Source of the DNA: Dyadobacter jiangsuensis
GTDB taxonomy: Bacteria > Bacteroidota > Bacteroidia > Cytophagales > Spirosomataceae
NCBI RefSeq assembly: GCF_003014695.1
Contig: NZ_PYAS01000003.1
Coordinates: 248,001 to 312,000, forward strand
Length of the DNA stretch: 64,000 nucleotides
Direction of reading: 5' to 3'
Shown here: in pieces, positions 61,023 through 64,000 of the stretch
Position numbering within the stretch: the stretch's first letter is position 1
How the letters are laid out: each line of letters begins with the position of its first letter
Notes under the pieces: model-generated
Told to the model about the DNA's origin: nothing
What the model saw: the letters and a program-made list of their open reading frames with translations, nothing else
Databases searched by the model: none
Translations under genes and position numbers: made by a program

Positions 61023-62345
61023 CTACTCCGCGAACCCCCGCATATACGGTACATTCGGTGGGCGCTCGCCTTTGTTGAATTGCGCCCCGCGCGTGGAGCG
61101 GTAGGTCATGTTCATGAATGGCGTTTCGATGCGGCGGCCGACCGGAGCGTATACCCCGTTCTGCCAGTTGGATTCCATATTGAATGCGGTAATCCCCGTC
61201 GATAAAAGCAGCCGCTCCGCATTGAATGGCTCCTTTTTGGTTACCATCGTTTCCACGATCCAGTGCGGCTGCGAGTTGGAGGCGTGGTATTGGGAAAACG
61301 GCCCCGGCCATTCGAGCATCGAAATGATCGTCGGTTCTTTGCTTCCTGCGATCTCGGCGGCGTAGGTCCAGCCGACGTCCCGGGCATTGTAAATGGCAGC
61401 CTTCGTGCCATCGTTATATTCGACGATGCAGACGTTCGGTTTTTCGATCGCCTGAAAATGTCCGGGTTTGAGGTTCATATTGGCCCGAACGGATTCCAGG
61501 AGTTTGGCCGCCCAGGGATTCTTTTCCGTCCATTTCCAGGTTTCCGGTCCGCGGATGCATTGTACCGATTTGACGCCCGTTTCGCCACCCTTCCGGCGTT
61601 CTACAAAAGCCTGCAACACATCCACGCAATGGAACAGCGCGCCCTCATCCGGCGCTCCGCCGAGCATCACCGAGGCTTTGATAGGAGTTTCGACGTCGAT
61701 TTCTATGTCGGGCTTGCGGTAGTGGACGGGTATGGAAGAGCCGCCGGTCAGCGGGAAGCCCAACTCGCGGGATTTGTCGAACATCCATTTGGCTTCGTCC
61801 CAGCTGTATGAGAGGTGTTTGTCATTAAACACAGGTACCGAGCGCTTGCTCTGCTCGAAAACCCGGATTACCTGCTGGTAAATCCACCAACGCGGTAGCA
61901 TCCACTGGCCTTTGAGCGTGGTCGCGTAATCGCCATGCTCGCCGACGATCACCACGCCATCCACAGCAAGTTCCTTACCGCCTAACGTAACCGCCTCACC
62001 GACCGTTTTGAAGATCGGAATGTTTTTGGATTTACACACTTTCTGGCCCAGCAGGCTGCTGTCGAACTGGTGAATGTAAACCGACACCACTTCGATTCCG
62101 GAAGGTGTGTGGGCGCCCTGCCACCAGTAGCCGTCCATGAGTTTCGCAATGATCCAGTCGGCATGGGACCTGGTAGCGCCCCAATAGGTGACCAGGCAGG
62201 CTATCCGCGGCTTGGCTTGTGCGGTTTGTGGGACGGCGGCTTCGGTTGCAATGCCGGCGAAGGCCGTCAGACCTGCCATACCGGTAATGCCGAGCATTTC
62301 ACGCCTGGTCAGGAGTGAAGCACCGGTTTGTTTCTTTTTCATCAT
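61023..62345 (-). CDS. Tat-signal protein of unknown function, 440 aa
   Basis: The N-terminus has a twin-arginine leader (LLTRREMLGITGMAGLTAFAG), and the mature part begins near residue 42 (QAKPRIACLVTYWG). The body looks like an alpha/beta protein with a Gly-rich VVIVGEHGDYATTLKG segment near residue 130. No metal or nucleotide motif is certain. I do not recognise a named domain; related proteins are seen next to sugar or oxidoreductase genes in Bacteroidota and Planctomycetes, which is memory and not evidence here. Its left neighbour is the REP-like element and its right neighbour is a divergent VOC gene. Confidence 0.75.
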   Translation of the reverse strand: MMKKKQTGASLLTRREMLGITGMAGLTAFAGIATEAAVPQTAQAKPRIACLVTYWGATRSHADWIIAKLMDGYWWQGAHTPSGIEVVSVYIHQFDSSLLGQKVCKSKNIPIFKTVGEAVTLGGKELAVDGVVIVGEHGDYATTLKGQWMLPRWWIYQQVIRVFEQSKRSVPVFNDKHLSYSWDEAKWMFDKSRELGFPLTGGSSIPVHYRKPDIEIDVETPIKASVMLGGAPDEGALFHCVDVLQAFVERRKGGETGVKSVQCIRGPETWKWTEKNPWAAKLLESVRANMNLKPGHFQAIEKPNVCIVEYNDGTKAAIYNARDVGWTYAAEIAGSKEPTIISMLEWPGPFSQYHASNSQPHWIVETMVTKKEPFNAERLLLSTGITAFNMESNWQNGVYAPVGRRIETPFMNMTYRSTRGAQFNKGERPPNVPYMRGFAE

Positions 62346-62536
62346 TTTTAAGGTTGCAGTATTTAGGAATTACCTTAAAGAGGCCGGAAGTGGTCCCGGA
62401 TACCCTTTTGAGGCAGAAATTATCGATATCGGCCGGTAATTTTCCCCGCTATCCAATAACTGGCGCAGTCTGTTTGAACAAGGGGATCACAATGATACAT
62501 TTGCAAAAAAGGTATCAACAAATTATTCCAAAAACC

Positions 62537-62878
62537 ATGAGCCGGATATCCATCAACTACATCGAATTTTATTGCAAGCACATTGACGTCATCAAGGCTT
62601 TTTACGGCAGTGCCTTCGGCTGGACTTTTACCGATTACGGCGACGATTATACCGCATTTGAAGACGGCGCACTATTCGGCGGCTTTCACAGGAATCCGGA
62701 GGAGACTGCTGGCGGAAATCCGCTGGTAGTACTGTATACCAAAGATCTGGAAGGAGTGAAAGATAAGGTTATCGTCGCCGGAGGTAACATCACCGTCGAT
62801 ATTTTCTCCTTCCCGGGAGGCAGAAGGTTCCATTTCGCGGACCCTGACGGCAATGTGCTGGCTGTTTGGAGCGAGTAA
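62537..62878 (+). CDS. VOC-superfamily (glyoxalase-like) protein
   Basis: The ATG at 62537 gives 113 residues, one typical VOC unit. Conserved elements are INYIEFYCKHIDVIKAFYG at the start, then FGWTFTDYGDDYTAFEDG, LVVLYTKDLEGVKDKVI and the closing RRFHFADPDGNVLAVW. The Zn-binding positions are incomplete (no clear N-terminal His), so it may be a ligand-binding rather than a catalytic member. Its function is not deducible. It is a single-gene unit, with 190 bases between it and the divergent Tat-signal gene, which hold no clear site. Confidence 0.85.
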   Translation: MSRISINYIEFYCKHIDVIKAFYGSAFGWTFTDYGDDYTAFEDGALFGGFHRNPEETAGGNPLVVLYTKDLEGVKDKVIVAGGNITVDIFSFPGGRRFHFADPDGNVLAVWSE

Positions 62879-62995
62879 GGGTATTCGTGAAAAAATATAA
62901 AAAAATGCTTGAATATTAGCTTTTTAATGATTTGGTAAATATATTTATGTTAACCAAAATTTATCGCTGAATCCGTTTGGAGGCGGGAGCTAATT

Positions 62996-63427
62996 ATGGG
63001 GAAAGTCAGAAATATTCTCGAAACAAAGAAGACAGGACCAGTGTCCATTCGGCCGGACAACACTGTTTTCGAAGCTCTGGAACTGATGGCTGAAAAAAAC
63101 ATCGGCGCGTTGCTGGTAATGGAACGGGAGCACGTCGTTGGAATCTTCACAGAAAGGGATTACGCACGTAAAGTTATCCTGAGAGGTAAGGCCTCTAAAG
63201 ATTTATTGGTGGGGGAAATCATGACAAGTAATCCCCTTACGGTATCCTCGGATACATCTATTGAAGACTGCATGGCTTGCATGACCGACAAATTTATCAG
63301 GCATCTTCCGGTTATCGACGACGAAAAACTCACAGGTATCATTTCCATTGGAGACGTAGTCAAATTCATCATCGAGGATCAGGAATACGTGATCGACAAC
63401 CTGAAACATTACATTACGGGCATCTGA
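62996..63427 (+). CDS. two-CBS-domain protein
   Basis: The protein is 143 residues made of two CBS motifs (about 7-65 and 72-130): SIRPDNTVFEALELMAEKNI then VGIFTERDYARKVI, and TVSSDTSIEDCMACMTDKF then LTGIISIGDVVKFI. CBS pairs bind adenosine nucleotides and act as energy or redox sensors on partner proteins. No partner is fused or adjacent, so its target is unknown. The nuoA gene starts 95 bases after it on the same strand. Confidence 0.93.
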   Translation: MGKVRNILETKKTGPVSIRPDNTVFEALELMAEKNIGALLVMEREHVVGIFTERDYARKVILRGKASKDLLVGEIMTSNPLTVSSDTSIEDCMACMTDKFIRHLPVIDDEKLTGIISIGDVVKFIIEDQEYVIDNLKHYITGI

Positions 63428-63522
63428 GCATTTCTTCATTTCCAACATCTTACCCATTTTATCACGCCAATCTGAGAGAATACAGTTTTGTTGCTGTTCC
63501 CGTTTTCTAAATTGGATTGCTT

Positions 63523-63972
63523 ATGGATCGTTTAAATGCGTCTGGCACGCCAGGATGGCCTTTTTGGCTATATACTTTACTGGTTTTTGCATTACTGACA
63601 TTGATAATTTCGCTTTCTTACTTTCTCGGTCAACGGCATCGCACAGCGGCGTCCGAGCAGCCCTATGAATCGGGGATTCTCGAAACCGGCTCCGCGCGGC
63701 TGCGCTTCTCGGCGCAGTTCTATCTGATTGCGATGATGTTTGTCATATTCGATATCGAGGTGGTATTTATCGTGCTGTGGGCTCTGGCATTCCGTGAACT
63801 CGGCTGGCCAGGGTACCTCGGCATTTGTGTTTTTATAGGGTTGCTGTTCGCCGTGCTGATCTACGAATGGAGCATCGGTGCGTTGAACTTCGGGCCCGAC
63901 GGGAAGAAAATACTCAAAGCTTACCGTAAAATGCCCAAAGGGCAAGCGTACCATGAACTGGTGGCTAAGTAA
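63523..63972 (+). CDS. nuoA: NADH-quinone oxidoreductase subunit A
   Basis: The protein is 149 residues with three membrane helices (about 12-35, 70-92 and 100-118). The NuoA hallmarks are present: QPYESG just before the second helix, then RLRFSAQFYLIAMMFVIFDI with EVVF, whose acidic residues are conserved. It forms part of the membrane arm of complex I near the quinone site. The ATG at 63523 is chosen over a TTG at 63517. The first codons of the next gene overlap its 3' end by 20 bases, showing a coupled nuo operon. Confidence 0.95.
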   Translation: MDRLNASGTPGWPFWLYTLLVFALLTLIISLSYFLGQRHRTAASEQPYESGILETGSARLRFSAQFYLIAMMFVIFDIEVVFIVLWALAFRELGWPGYLGICVFIGLLFAVLIYEWSIGALNFGPDGKKILKAYRKMPKGQAYHELVAK

Positions 63973-64000
63973 ACCGTCCGATCCCACGGCGGCAACGCAG
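63953..64000 (+). CDS. start of the next nuo gene (probably NuoB, or NuoB-containing fusion), cut by window edge
   Basis: An ATG at 63953 opens a frame that stays open to the window end (MNWWLSKPSDPTAATQ). It overlaps the nuoA end by 20 bases. In nuo operons nuoB follows nuoA, so this is the likely identity, but too little sequence is present for a motif. Confidence 0.5.
   Translation, partial: MNWWLSKPSDPTAATQ

Overview
The window looks like chromosomal DNA from a Bacteroidota bacterium, most likely a Cytophagales member of the Dyadobacter/Spirosoma type. This is inferred from the SusC/SusD pair with its own FecR/ECF-sigma switch, several surface lipoproteins, GH127 (DUF1680) enzymes, a PCMD-type lipoprotein, two FtsX/MacB-type permeases of about 800 residues without an ATPase beside them, and the scarcity of Shine-Dalgarno sequences. 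No rRNA, tRNA, transposase, integrase or CRISPR array was seen.

Region 1 (1-10889, minus strand) is a polysaccharide utilisation locus. In transcription order it holds an ECF sigma factor, a FecR anti-sigma factor, a SusC transporter (broken here by a one-base frameshift), SusD, a beta-propeller glycosidase-like protein and two DUF1680/GH127 proteins, the last cut by the window edge. The enzymes point to an arabinose-containing plant glycan.

Region 2 (11321-28944) is mixed: two MacB-like permeases, a MarR regulator directly in front of a rifampin-phosphotransferase-like enzyme, a four-gene minus-strand operon (tyrosine phosphatase, PCMD lipoprotein, outer-membrane barrel, M61 peptidase), a CPA1 Na+/H+ antiporter, a sulfatase and an O-methyltransferase. 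The gaps here carry two families of short GC-rich repeats placed as facing inverted arrays.

Region 3 (29118-39938) is a LuxR-type regulator followed by five genes with little recognisable homology. The last encodes 1593 residues with four peptidoglycan-binding-like modules, an SH3-like domain, a PD-(D/E)xK nuclease-like core and two M15-type peptidase sites. The second carries an HExxH zincin motif.

Region 4 (41843-57914) is the most remarkable part: five large genes, four with a caspase-fold protease domain whose His/Cys dyad is intact. They form two mirrored units. Unit 1 is an amidase-caspase-SGNH hydrolase fusion facing a caspase-NACHT-WD40 protein. Unit 2 is a caspase-alpha/beta-hydrolase fusion facing a CHAT protease plus membrane-anchored STAND ATPase operon. 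STAND sensors and caspase-like proteases joined to enzymes that attack peptidoglycan, esters and lipids suggest a regulated cell-death or anti-phage system acting on the cell envelope. That role is inference; the domains and catalytic residues are visible in the sequence.

Region 5 (58094-64000) returns to ordinary genes: a DUF1345 membrane protein, an M19 dipeptidase, a YoeB/YefM-type toxin-antitoxin pair with an operator-like palindrome, a REP-like inverted repeat, an uncharacterised Tat-signal protein, a VOC protein, a CBS-domain protein, and the start of the NADH dehydrogenase operon (nuoA and the first codons of the next gene).
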